A stretch of DNA of 64,000 nucleotides from Rhynchospora pubera (lineage: Eukaryota > Streptophyta > Magnoliopsida > Poales > Cyperaceae): positions 44,894,257-44,958,256 of the forward strand of contig CM051459.1 of the NCBI GenBank assembly GCA_028095005.1, written 5' to 3'. Each line of letters begins with the position of its first letter. Within the stretch, counting starts at the first letter, position 1. Shown here piece after piece: positions 11,907 through 24,000 of this stretch. Under the pieces are notes generated by a model, which worked only from the letters and a program-made list of their open reading frames with translations, ran no database searches and had not been told where the DNA came from. The position numbers and the translations under genes are program-made.

Positions 11907-13895
11907 TGTGGGATTTTGGTTGGTATTTTGTACATAGATTTAGAAATTAGATAGGACCTTATTACTAACAATGATAGAGCAAGCAAGCATTGTGGATGAT
12001 ATCTTGATAGATGCCTTTTTGTAAGAATTATTAGTGTCCCGGCATTTATTGCTTTCCCTCTTTGTAAAAAAAGTGACTTCTAAGAAATTCATGAGTAGTA
12101 AGTTTCACCAACTGTTTTGACATCTAACATCAAGTTAATACGGAGAGAAGCCACTGTGCAGAATCTAGTCCTGCATTGTATTATATATTTATATTATAAT
12201 TATAATTAAATATACACATGCTAAAGAAAAATTTGAACCTGGACTGGAGAGAACGCTTCCTGTTAAAAGATTCATGGTTAAGTTCATTCGAAGTTAATTC
12301 ATTTAAGGTGTTCCATAAACTTGCGCAAGGGAGTACGTACACACCCATAAAAACTTAGCACATGCAACTCTTTCAGCTATGTTGAAACACATTCGCCATA
12401 GCGTTAGGTGCTCGATGAAATGCCTCTCAGAGCAATGCTCCCTCCATTTGCCAAAGCTAAGCAGGACTTACGTTTACAGTAATGCCTTTGAAAAAGAACC
12501 GTGTCTGGCACCGCCTCCTTGACTTAGGCAGCTCTGTGTCGCAGAAGTAATTGCATGCGCATGCAGGTGCTAAAATAGACTCGACTGTAGTCTGTAGATG
12601 TGCATTATTAACAAAATTCTCAGCGCACTGTTCTAACTCCGCCGTACATAACCAATCAACTGTAACTTACTAACTTCTCCTTAACTTGACAACTCGCTTT
12701 CTTAATTTTAATTCACAATTACACCTTAATCAAATAATTTTTCTGTGAAGTGTCACCAAAATATTCTCCATTGTTATTATGGAATTGAGTTTTGATCCAG
12801 ATATATATTCATTTAACAGAGCACCTTTCCATTTAAATAGGCTTAAGAAGTTGACATGATATGGGCGGGGGACTATTTGGGCTGAAATTAATGAATTGTG
12901 GTAGGCTTGAGGCTCATACAAAGTTAGCCTCAATTAATCCAATATGAATCAGATGAGATGTAGGACATAACTAGGAGAAACTTAGGACTAAATTAATTCA
13001 TGGGCCGAAAAATGCATTCATTGAGACATTGAGTACCTCGATGTAGAAATGCTTTTCACTTCAGCAGGAATTTCGTAGAGCATGAAGTTACTTCAAATGA
13101 AACAGTAATGATAACTACCATTGGCAGATTTATCATCGCGCATCATTGCTGAACAAATGGCGTGAGCGCGTGAGCCTCACTTGCCTAGTAAGTAGGTGTT
13201 ATATATGTTCAGTTTAATAATCAAAAGTGTTCAGTTCGCCGAGACGTTATTGGAAAGATGCGCGTCAGGGGCAGAGTCGAAAAATTTTTAATTTGAACCG
13301 GACCGGTTTATTAACCCTTCTAATTTTTTCATGTATTTTGTGTCCGGTTCATGACCCATTCGCTTGGTTTAGTAATAACATTTTTTTATAATATTTATAT
13401 TTTTTGTTGCAACTAACTGAACATTTGTATTGATCCAACTGAACATTTGGATAAAAATAAATAAAATAATAAAATGAACATACTAAACATAACGAACACT
13501 TATAAAACAATGAACAATTATAATAAAAAGTGAACATTATAATAACGAAATGAACAAAAATTAATATGCGCGCTGGATGAATATAGATGAGAGGAGAGAG
13601 CGCTGACGCGCGATCACAATGATGGCAATTCGAGAGATGACAGTAAACAATTTTCCAAATGAAGTCTAGATTTTTGTGTGAAACTGGATAGCCCATTGGG
13701 TACAAGACTATTATCTACTAATATTTAACTTTTTTATGTTATGCTTAATTGGAGGCCTTTGAATTTGGTAGGATAGTAATATATGTTTACAAAGTTGGAT
13801 TAGATATTAGAACCTATATATCTTCAAATTTAATAATGTAATTTCGAAAATGACATATAATATTACTTATTGTCTCATATAGCATTGTTATTTAG
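11907..13895. other. CYP85A 3' flank and spacer
   Basis: Contains the presumed 3' UTR and termination zone of CYP85A (about 11907-12080) and then AT-rich spacer. 13200-13560 carries about nine scattered copies of TGAACA/TGTTCA-type words, perhaps a decayed MITE, but no bounded ends were found. No exon 1 or exon 2 relic of the downstream CYP85A paralog was recognised. Confidence 0.45.
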
Positions 13896-14020
13896 AACTT
13901 AGTACTACAGCAAATAGAAAGAATAGAGCTTGGTCCTCCGTCGAATTTACTACAAACGAGAAAAAGAATTCTTAAAGCTGGAATAGGGCACTACTCTCTG
14001 CCTCTCAATTTCTCGGCATT
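13896..14020 (+). pseudogene. Decayed CYP85A exon 3 (paralog relic)
   Basis: Nucleotide and peptide alignment to exon 3 of the intact gene at 10504 is clear. The relic reads LQQIERIELGPPSNLL and SLPLNFSAF where the intact gene has LKQIAGIEAGPLSDSL and SLPFNFPGT. An acceptor-like TTATTTAG precedes it at the expected place, about 9 nt at the start of the exon are deleted, and the 3' end of the exon is replaced by a stop and then satellite. It is in the same orientation as the functional CYP85A 2 kb upstream and pairs with the exon 7 relic at 28611. Divergence is heavy, so the duplication is old. Confidence 0.7.
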
Positions 14021-14032
14021 TTAATTTCCTAT

Positions 14033-14946
14033 TATTAAACGATTGAAATACTCAAATAATATTCAAAATTATATTATTAACAGTTTATATTAATAATTAC
14101 AATGTATAATCAATTTTTTTTGAATAAATAAGATATGAATCATATTTTAGACAATATAAAGAGTTTAAATGTCGATTTTTTGATGAAATAACTTAGAATG
14201 AAATAAAAAACGATTGAAAAGTTCAAATGGTACTCAGAATTGCATTACTCGCATTTTATATGTGTAATTACCATGTATAATCTAATTTTTTTGAATTAAA
14301 AAGATATGAATCATATTTTAGAAAATATAAAGAGTTTAAATGAAGATTATTGCATTTTATATGCGCAATTGTCATTAATGATCTAATTTTTTTGAATACA
14401 CAAGATATGAATCTTAGTATGGACTATATAAAAAGTTTAAATTTAGATTATTGTGATGAGAAAACCTAGAATGAATAAAAAACAATTGAAACGCTCAAAT
14501 TATAATCAAAATTGTATTATTTGAAATTTATATGCGAAATTACCATATACAATCTAGTCTTTTTGAATAAATAAGATATGAATTATATTCTTGAAAGTAT
14601 AAATAGTTTAAACATAAATTATTATGATCAAATGAATTAGAATGCATCCAAAAACAATTGAAAAGTTCAAACGATACTCAAAATTACATTATTTGCACAT
14701 TATATGTTTAATTACTATGTTTAATCCAATCTTTTTGAATAAATAACACATGAATCATATTCTAGACATTATAAAAAGTTTAAATATAAATTATTGTGAT
14801 CAAATGACAAAAAATAAATTAAAAAACGATTGAAATGCTTAAAAGATGCTCAAAATTGTATTATTTGCACTTCATATGCGTAATTAGAATGTATAATCCA
14901 ATCTTTTTAAATAAATAAAATATGAATCATATTCTAGACAATATAT
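14033..14946. repeat. 172 bp satellite array, left segment
   Basis: About five to six tandem AT-rich monomers, the more divergent edge of the main array. Each carries the words GATTGAAA, CTCAAA, AGAATTGCATTATTTGC, ATATGCGTAATTACCATG, TATAATCCAATCTTTTTGAA, ACATATGAATCATATTCTAG and TATTGTGATCAAATGA. It abuts the CYP85A exon 3 relic and stops within a monomer at about 14946. Confidence 0.9.
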
Positions 14947-14981
14947 TGTTAGTCTCAATTTTGAGTTTAAAATATATGGGA

Positions 14982-15300
14982 GTGGCTAGTGTCAAACATA
15001 TAGGACACATACACTTGTCCAACACGATGAAATTTTAATTTTTAAAATTAGAATAACCGATCCAAACCGCTCAAATTGTTCTATGTTATAAAATCTCCAT
15101 GGAAACTAAATTTTATATTTTTTCAAATTTTTTACTATTTTTTTGGAAATTTTTAATATGCTCAATCTAAAGAGTTATGAACCCTCCAATTTTGAAAAAA
15201 AAAAATTGTTAGAAAATTTGAAAAAATAGAAAATTTGATTTTCAAAGATATTTTAATATATAGATCATATTGAGCAGTTTGGATTGACCATTTGAAATTT
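14982..15300. mobile_element. Fold-back MITE, GTGGCTAGTGTCAAAC family, copy a
   Basis: Starts GTGGCTAGTGTCAAACATA. Its two halves are inverted copies of each other around the words CCGATCCAAACCG and AATATGCTCAATC, so the strand can fold on itself. It lacks the right terminal repeat seen in copy c at 35702-36068 and runs directly into copy b. Confidence 0.6.
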
Positions 15301-15304
15301 GGGA

Positions 15305-15478
15305 GTGGCTAGTGTCAAACATATAAGATACATACACTTGTCCAACACGATGAAATTTTAATTTTTAAGATTAGGATAGCCGATCCAAACCGGTCAAATT
15401 GTTCTATGTTATAAAATCTCCGTGGAAACCAATTTTATATTTTTTCAAATTTTTTTACTATTTTATATTGTCTAAAAT
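15305..15478. mobile_element. Fold-back MITE, same family, truncated copy b
   Basis: Left half only, about 95 percent like the left part of copy a by eye, in the same orientation and directly behind it. It breaks off in an AT-rich stretch near 15478. Confidence 0.55.
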
Positions 15479-16119
15479 AGGAATCTTTTTTACTTGAAGA
15501 GTTTCTCAGGCTGATTTTCAACAAAATTTTGAGACTAACAAGATGACATTGTTGTTCTTTGACCATGTAAAGTAGCCACCCTCCAATGGTTTTTCATCAG
15601 GCTGATTTTCATCAAAAATTTTCTCGTTACTTCCATTTTCTTCTCCAGTAATTCCTAACTCTTCCATAGTTACCTGTTCATGTGTAAAATGGAATAAGAT
15701 TTATAATTTCAAATATAAGATGTAATATTTCAAATAGCATAATAGAATTAAAGTACATATCGAGTAAATAGAGATGAGTGAATCAGGAGTACTTGTAAGT
15801 ATAAGTATTTTAGATGATCGTTATTCTATAAAAATTGATTGTACGCTATGAGAAAAATTCACATTTGAGTTGTTCTCTTAGGACTATGAAATAAGGCTTT
15901 GTCTTTTATTTTACTAACATGATCCAACTAGCTACGAGAAATAAGCCCGAGTACTAGTTCAAAACCCCATGCATGTTTGATTTGATATGCGAACAACCTA
16001 TCAGCACTCAACCTCAAACAAGATCACTACTATGTAGATCCGAATTACTCTCAGCATACATTCTCCAATGATGCAGTCGGCAAGTAAGGTATACATTAAT
16101 TAGTTAGGTCACCTCTGAG

Positions 16120-16298
16120 CAGGGGCGGAGCCAATAGGGGTGCGGGCAAGGACTGTTGCACCCCTTGTGATTTCAGATTTTAGTGTATTAGTATTACTAA
16201 TCTTTGTAATATTGTATAGAAATTAAGCAATTTGCCCCCCCGGTCATTAAAAATTGCATTTTTGCCCCTCTAGACTATTATTTCTAGCTCCGCCCCTG
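16120..16298. mobile_element. hAT MITE with perfect TSD
   Basis: A 179 bp element with ends CAGGGGCGGAGCCA and TAGCTCCGCCCCTG, flanked by the perfect 8 bp duplication CCTCTGAG at 16112-16119 and 16299-16306. The low divergence of its termini suggests a fairly recent insertion. Non-coding. Confidence 0.88.
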
Positions 16299-16609
16299 CC
16301 TCTGAGAAAGTCTTGTGCCAATCTTTTTCCTAAAGAGTGACAATGCTTTGACTCTTCTGAAAATATGTAACACCACAAAGTAAGAATTAGAAATTGCTAA
16401 GAAAAAATATAACATATGGATAGACTAAAGCGAGCACAGATTTTCTCATTTGGATATTGTTAGTCTCAAAATTTTTTTACCAGAATTTAATGTATGGATA
16501 CAGTGCCAGCAAATCAATTCTCAAGTTTTTCAATTTTACTACAAGAAAAACAAAGAGGACTTGAAACAACGACAAATATACTAGTTTAAGATGGAGAAAG
16601 TGTTAAATC

Positions 16610-17172
16610 CATAGGTTTAAATAGCGGCGCTATAGCGGTGCTATTTGGTACACCGCTACAACGCTACAGATTTAGCGGCATGTCCGATAGCGCGACCTAT
16701 AGCGGGAAATAGCGGTGAAATAGCGAAAAATAGCGGGTGATATAGCGGTATAATGCGAAAATAGACGTGCAGTTTATAATTTGCTGATATAGCAGTAGTA
16801 TTTTGGACATAACTTTTGCATACGAACTCCGATTGATATGATTCAAAGTTCTATGGAAAGTTTACAAAACTGGCCACAATTTTTTATATTTTGAACATTT
16901 TCAAATTCTTAAAATTTAATGGTCAAATATGCATAGAAAATAAATATAATTTTAATTAGCGTTTATTAGTTGCTTGAAATTATTTTAATTTTTTATTTTA
17001 GACTAAACTAGACCTTCAAAATACACTTGTGTGTGCAAATCCGCTATGGTCTGATAGCGGCCGCTAAATACCCGCTATCCGCTATGATATTAGCATGTCC
17101 GCTACGAGTCCGCTATCCGCTATGATATTAGCATGTCCGCTACGAGTCCGCTATCCGCTATTTAAACCTTTG
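16610..17172. mobile_element. hAT MITE, TAGCGG-rich family
   Basis: A 563 bp element with 18 bp termini CA(T/A)AGGTTTAAATAGCGG in inverted orientation and the perfect 8 bp duplication GTTAAATC at 16602-16609 and 17173-17180. Both ends are filled with TAGCGG / CCGCTA words, probably subterminal binding sites. Near its right end a segment of about 46 bp containing GATATTAGCATGTCCGCTAC is tandemly duplicated. Confidence 0.85.
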
Positions 17173-17552
17173 GTTAAATCACACTTAAAATCAGAATTCA
17201 AGACACTCATCAAAAACCCTAAATTTTACCTTAATCATGAGTTCAAGGAGAAAGAGAGGGTCAAGCAGTGAAGGGAAGGGAGAAGCACGAGCCCAATAGA
17301 GCGAGAAAACAAGAGAATAGAGGAGGAGGAGAAAGCTCGAGGCCTCGAGTTGATTGTCTCGTTCTCTTTAGTTCTATCGGAAGGGAAAGAAGAGAGGGCA
17401 TTATAAAACAGAAAGGAGTGGGGGTACTATTGGAAGGGGACAAGAGGTATTTGGAGGTGCGCTGTGCCAAAATGAAATCCCGCCGAATTTCTACAAATTT
17501 TCAGGAATTTCGCTGGCGCCTAATTTTCCCTCCGAGTCTGCTCAAACGTAAT

Positions 17553-17846
17553 TAGGGCTGTCAACGGTAGGCCATTTACCGTTATGCCGTTTCATTTAAT
17601 CGAAATAGAACGGTTTGTGGCATAAAAAATTATACATTTTTTAAGTGGCACGGTTGGTTATACCGTTTCGATCATTTCAATCTCAGTTCAAACCGTTTTA
17701 TGTGTAATATATGGTTGATGGCACAAAAAATTGTTTCGTTTAATAAATGAAACGGTAAGTGGCATGCCGGTATTGTACCGTTTAATAAGTGGCACGGTAA
17801 CAGTTTGGTGCCATTCCGTGCCACTTACCACGTTTTGACAGCCCTA
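17553..17846. mobile_element. hAT MITE, ACGGT family, copy 1
   Basis: A 294 bp element from TAGGGCTGTCAACGG to TTTTGACAGCCCTA, flanked by the perfect 8 bp duplication AACGTAAT at 17545-17552 and 17847-17854. The interior repeats AACGGT / ACCGTT words. A second member is at 34513-34805. Confidence 0.87.
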
Positions 17847-17888
17847 AACGTAATCAAATCCCCTCGACAAGGTTGTTCCGATCATGGT

Positions 17889-20734
17889 GTAAATAACATA
17901 TTAATCATATTCTAAACAGTATAAAGTGTTTAAATGTACCATATATAAACTATTTTTATGAATAAATGACTTATGAATAATATTCTAAGCAGTATAAAAA
18001 GCATTAATTGTAGATTATTGTGACCAAATGACTTAGAATGAATCCAGAAACGACTCAAATGCTCAGATGATGCTCAGAATTGCATTATTTGCAATTTATA
18101 TGCGTAATTACAATGATAATATAATCTTTATAATAAATAACATCTGAATCATATTCTAGACAGTCTAAAGAGTTTTATGTAGATTTTTGTGATCAAATGA
18201 CATATAATGAATTCAGAAACGATTGAAATGCTCAAACGATGCTCATAATTCCATTATTTGTAATTTATATGCGTAATTATCATGTATAATCCAATCTTTT
18301 TACATGAATCAGATTCTAGACAGTATAATGAGTTTAAATATAGATTATCGTGATGAAAGGAATAAGAATGAATCGAAAAACAATTGAAATGCTCAAACGA
18401 AGCTCGGAATTGCATTGTTTGCAATTTTATATGTGTAATTACCATGTATAATGCAATCCTTTTGAATAAATAACATATGAATCATATTCTAAAAAATATA
18501 ATGAGTTTAAATGTTGATTATTGTGATAAAATGAATTAGAATGCATCCAGAAGCGATAGAAATGATCAAACGATACTCAGAATTGCATTATTTGCATTTT
18601 ATATGCGTAATTACCATATTTAATCCAATTTTTCTTAAAAAATAACATATAAATCATATTCTAGGTTAGTTTAAAGTATTTAAATGTAGGTCATTATGAT
18701 CAAATGAATTAGAATGAATCTAGAAATGATTGAAATGCTAAAAATATGCTCAGAATTGTATTATTTGCACTTATATACGCAATTGGCATGCATAATTCAA
18801 TCTTTTTGAATAAATAATAGATGGATCATATTCTAGACATCATAAAAAGTTTATATGTTAATTATTGTGATCAAATGAGTTAGAATGCATCCAGAAATGA
18901 TTGAATTACTCAACTGATTCTCAGAATTGCATTATTTGCAATTTATATGCGTAATTACAATGTATAACACAATTTTTTTTGAATAAATAGCATATGAATC
19001 CTATTCTAGACAGTATAAATAGTTTAATGTAGATTATTGTGATCAAATGAATTAGAATGCATCTAGAAATGATTGAAACGCTCAAACGATGTTAAGAATT
19101 GTATTATTTGTAATTTATATGCGTAATTAGCATGTATAATCCAATCTTTTTGAATAAATAACATATGAATTAGATTCTAGATAGTATAATGAGTTTAAAT
19201 GTAGATTATCGTGATGAAAGAAAATAGAATGAATCGAAAGACAATTGAAATGCTCAAACGATGCTCGGAATTGCATTGTTTGCAATTTTATATGCGTAAT
19301 TACCATTTATTATCAAATCATTTTGAATAAATTACATGTGAACCATATTCTAAAAAATATAATGAGTTTAAATGTTGATTATTGTGATCAAAATGAATTA
19401 GAATGCATCCAGAAACGATAGAAATGATCAAACTATACTCAAAATTGCATTATTTGCATTTTATATGCGTAATTACCATATATAATCCAATTTTTCCTGA
19501 AAAATAACATATAAATCATATTCTAGGCAGTTTAAAGTATTTTAAATGTAGGTTATTATGATCAAATGAATTAGAGTGAATCCAGAAATGATTGAAATGC
19601 TCAAAATATGCTCAGAATTGCATTATTTGCACTATATGCGTAATTGGCATGCATAATCCAAAGTTTTTGAATAAATAACAGATGAATCATATTCTAGTCA
19701 GCATGAAGAGTTTATATGTTAATTGTTGTGATCAAATGAGTTGGAATGCATCCAGAAATGATTGAATTACTCAACCGATTCTCAGAATTGCATTATTTGC
19801 ATTTTATATGTGTAATTACCATGTATAACACAATCTTTTTGAATAAATAGCATATGAATCATATTCCAGACAGTATAAAGAATTAAAGAGTTTAAATTTA
19901 GATTATTGTCACCAAGTGAGATAGAATGCATCCAAAAACGATTGAAACACTCAAACGATGTTAAGAATTGCATTATTTGTAATTTATATGCGTAATTAGC
20001 ATGTATAATCAAATATTTTAAATAAATAACATATAAATCATATTTTAGACAGTATAATGAGGTTAAATGAAGATTATTGTTATCAAATGACTTAGAATGA
20101 ATCCAGAAACGTTTGAAATGCTCAAACGATGGTCAGAATTGCATTGTCTGAACTTTATATGCATAATTACCTTGTATAATCTAATCTTTTTAAATAAATA
20201 ACATTTGAATCATATTCTTGACAGTATAATGAGTTTAAATGTAGATTATTGTGATTAAATGACTTCGAATGAAACCATAAATGATTGAAATGCTCAAACG
20301 ATGCTCAGAATTGCATTTTTTACAGTTTTATATGCATAATTACCATGTATAATGCAATCTTTTTAAATAACATAACATATGAATCATATTCTAGCCAATA
20401 TAAATAGCTTAAATGTAGATTATTGAGATAAAATAACTTAGAATGAATCCAGAAACAATTGAAATGCTCAACCGATGCTCAAAATTGCATTAATTGCAAT
20501 TTATATGCATAATTAGCATGTATAATACAATATTTTTTTAATAAATGACATATGAATAATATTCTTAACAGTATAAAGAGTTTATATGTTGATTAATGTG
20601 ATCAAATAAATTAGAATGTATCCTGAAACGATTGAAATGCCCAAACAATGCTCAGAATTGCATTATTTGAAATTTATATGCGTAATCACCAGGTATAATC
20701 CAACCTTTTATTATTAATAACATATGAATCATAC
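17889..20734. repeat. 172 bp satellite array, middle segment
   Basis: About 16-17 tandem monomers. Distinct monomer variants recur in order: a type with ATCGTGATGAAAGRAA at about 18348 and 19208, and a type with CAGTTTAAAGTATTT at about 18668 and 19525. That gives a five-monomer (about 860 bp) higher-order unit here. The segment is split from the right segment by a LINE insertion. Confidence 0.92.
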
Positions 20735-21051
20735 TTTGGTTGAGTCTGGGCCTGGGTAGATTCTTGCTCACTGATGTGCACTCCCTGCTAGTCAATATTT
20801 GTTCGGCTAATACTGATAAAGAGACCACTACTTTGCTGGCTACTGGAGCTTGGGGGCTGTGGTTAGAGCGCAACAACCTAGTCTTCAGGAATGAGAGAAG
20901 GAATATCCAGGCTATACAAAATTGGATAGTTCAACAAGCTTCATTGTTTATGAAGTTCTGTTGATTTTATTTTTCACTTTCTTTTCTTTTTTTACTTCTG
21001 TATCTTTTCTTTTTCTTTTACTAGATAGCCGCTATCTAGTTTCTCTAAAAA
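20735..21051 (+). mobile_element. 5'-truncated LINE (L1-type) inserted in satellite
   Basis: A 317 bp insert flanked by perfect 15 bp duplications ACATATGAATCATAC (20720-20734 and 21052-21066), ending in an A run. It encodes the last about 74 codons of a LINE ORF2, including GAWGLWLERNNLVFRNE, the usual plant LINE tail after the reverse transcriptase, then a stop at 20964. The 3' UTR holds a 9 bp palindrome CTAGATAGC/GCTATCTAG at 21021-21039, possibly the stem-loop used by the reverse transcriptase. Dead on arrival. Confidence 0.85.
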
Positions 21052-24000
21052 ACATATGAATCATACCTTAGGCAGTATAAAGAGTTTAATGTAGATTTTT
21101 GTGACCAAATAACATATAATGAATCCAGAAACGATTGAAATGCTCATAATTCCATTATTTGCACTTTATATTCTAATTAACATGTACAATCTAATTTTTT
21201 TAAATAAAGAACATATGACTCATAATCTAGACAGTATAAATAGTTTAAATGTAGATTATCGTGATCATAGGAATTAGAATGAATCCATAAATGATTGAAA
21301 TGCTCAAACGATGCTCAGAATTTCATTATTTACAATTTATATGCGTAATTAGGATGTATAATCCAAATTTTTTGAATAAATAACATATGAATCATATTCC
21401 AGAAAATATAATGAGTTTAAATGTTTATTATTGTGATCAAATGAATTATGATGCATCCAGAAACGATAGAAATGATCAAACGATGCTCAGAATTGCATTA
21501 TTTGCACTTTATATGCGTGATTACCATATATAATCCAATTTTTCTAGAAAAATAACATATAAATCATATTTTAGGCAGTTTAAATTATTTAAATGTTGGT
21601 TATTATGATCACAAATGAATTAGAATGAATCCAGAAATGATTGAAATGCTCCTAATATGCTCAGAATTGCATGATTTGCACTTATATGCGTAATTGGCAT
21701 GCAAAATCCAATCTTTTTGAATAAATAAAAGATGAATCATATTTTAGACATCATAAAGAGTTTAGATGTAGATTATTGTGATCAATGACATAGAATGAAT
21801 CCAGAAACGTTTGAAATGCTCTAACGATGCTCAGAATTGCATTATTTGTAATTTATATGCATAATTAGCATGTATAATCAAATCTTTTTAAATAAATAAC
21901 ACATGAATCATATTCTAGACAGTCTAAAGAGTTTAATGTAGATTTTTGTGATCAAATGACATAGAATGAATCCAGAAATGATTGAAATGCTCAAACGATG
22001 CTCATAATTCCATTATTTGCAATTTATATGTGTAATTAGCATGTATAATCCAATCTTTTTAAATAAATAACACATGAATCAGATCCTAGACAGTATAATG
22101 AGTTTAAATATAGATTATCGTGATGAAAGGAATTAGAATAAATAAAAAAACGATTGAAATGCTCAAACGATGACTAGAATTGCATTGTTTGCAATTTTAT
22201 ATGCGTAATTACCATTTATTATCCAATCCTTTTGAATAAATTACATATGAATCATATTGTAGACAGTATAAAAAATTTAAATATAGATTATTGTGATAAA
22301 ATGAATTAGAATGCATTCAGAAATGATTGAAATACTAAAACGATGCTCATAATTACATTATTTGCAATTTATATGCGTAATTACCATGTATAATCTAATT
22401 TTTTTGAATAAATAACATATGAATGATATTCTAGACATTACAAAGAATTTAAATGTAGATTGTTGAGATCAAATAACTTAGAATGCATCCAGAAACGACT
22501 GAAATGATCAACCGATGCTCCAAGTTGCATTAATTGCAATTTATATGCGTAATTAGCATGTATAATACAATTTTTTCGAATAAAAAACATATGAATCATA
22601 TTCTACACAGTATAAAGAGTTTATATATTGATTAATGCGGTCAAATTAATTAGAATGTAACCTGAAACGGTTGAAATGCTCAAATGATGCTCAGAATTGC
22701 ATTACTTGTAATCTATATGCGTAATTACCATGTATAATTTAATCTTTTTGAATAAATAACATATGAATCATATTCTAGACAGTGTAAAGAGTTTAAATGT
22801 AGATTATTGTGATCAAATGACTTAGAATGAATACCGCAACAATTGAAATACTTAAACGATGCTCAGAATTACATTAATTGCAATTTATATGCGTAATTAG
22901 CATTTATAATCCAATCTTTTTAAATAAATAACATATGAATCTCATTCTTGACAGTATAAAGAGTTTAAATGTTGATTATTGTGATCAAATGACTTAGAAT
23001 GAATCCAGAAATGATTGAAACGCTTAAACGATGCTCAAAATTGCATTATTTGCATATTATATGCGTAATTACCAAGTATAATCCAACCTATTTGAATAAA
23101 AACATATGAATAATATTTTAGACAGTATAAAGAGTTTAAATGAAGATTATTGTGACCAAATGACTTAGAATGAATCCAGAAAACGATTGAAATACTTAAA
23201 CTATGCTCAGAATTACATTAATTGATATTTATATCCGTAATTAGCATGTATAATCCAATATTTTTAAATAAATAACATATGAATCTCATTCTAGACTGTA
23301 TATAGAGTTTAAATGTTGATTATTGTGTTCAAATGACTTAGAATGAATCCAAAAACGATTGAAACACTTAAACGATGCTCAGAATTGCATTATTTGCATA
23401 TTATATGCGTAATTACCGAGTATAATCCAATCTATTTGAATAAATAACATATGAATAATATTTTAGACTGTAGAAAGAGTTTAAAAGAATATTATTGTGA
23501 CCAAATGACTTAGAATGAATCCAGAAATGATTGAAATGCTCAAAGGATTCTCAGAATTGCATTATTTGTAATTTATATGCGTAATTAGGGTATATACTCA
23601 AATCTTTTTAAATAAATAACATATGAATCATATTCTATACAGTATAAAAAGTTTAAATGTAGATTATTGTGATCAAATAACTAAGAATGAATCCAGAAAC
23701 GATTGAAATACTTAAATGATTCTCAGAATTGCATTATTTGCATTTAATAAGCGTAATTTTGTATAATCTATTTTTTTCTGAATAAATAACTTATGAATCA
23801 TATTCTAAAAAGTATAAAGAGCTTAATTGTAGATTATTGTGATCAAATGGCTTAGAATGAAATCAGAAACGATTGAAATGCTCAAAAGTTGCACAGAAAT
23901 ACATTATTTGCAATTTATATGATTAATTATAATGTATAATACAATCTTTTAGAATAAATAATATATGAATCATATTCCAGACAGTATAAAGAGTTTAAAT

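Larger units (their letters stand above)
15518..17238 (-). pseudogene. Captured minus-strand gene fragment, two exons
   Basis: A promoter-like TTTTATAA (17408-17401 on the minus strand) is followed by a CT-rich leader and an ATG at 17238. ATG ATT AAG ends at a GTAAAA donor (17229). A second exon, 15673-15518, starts after a GAACAG acceptor in matching phase and reads MEELGITGEENGSNEKIFDE, then a part containing GGYFTWSKNNN, and stops. The predicted product is only 54 aa and probably truncated. The intron holds two hAT elements. I do not recognise the family. The block lies between two satellite segments, so the fragment was carried in by or with transposons, or predates the array. Confidence 0.35.
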
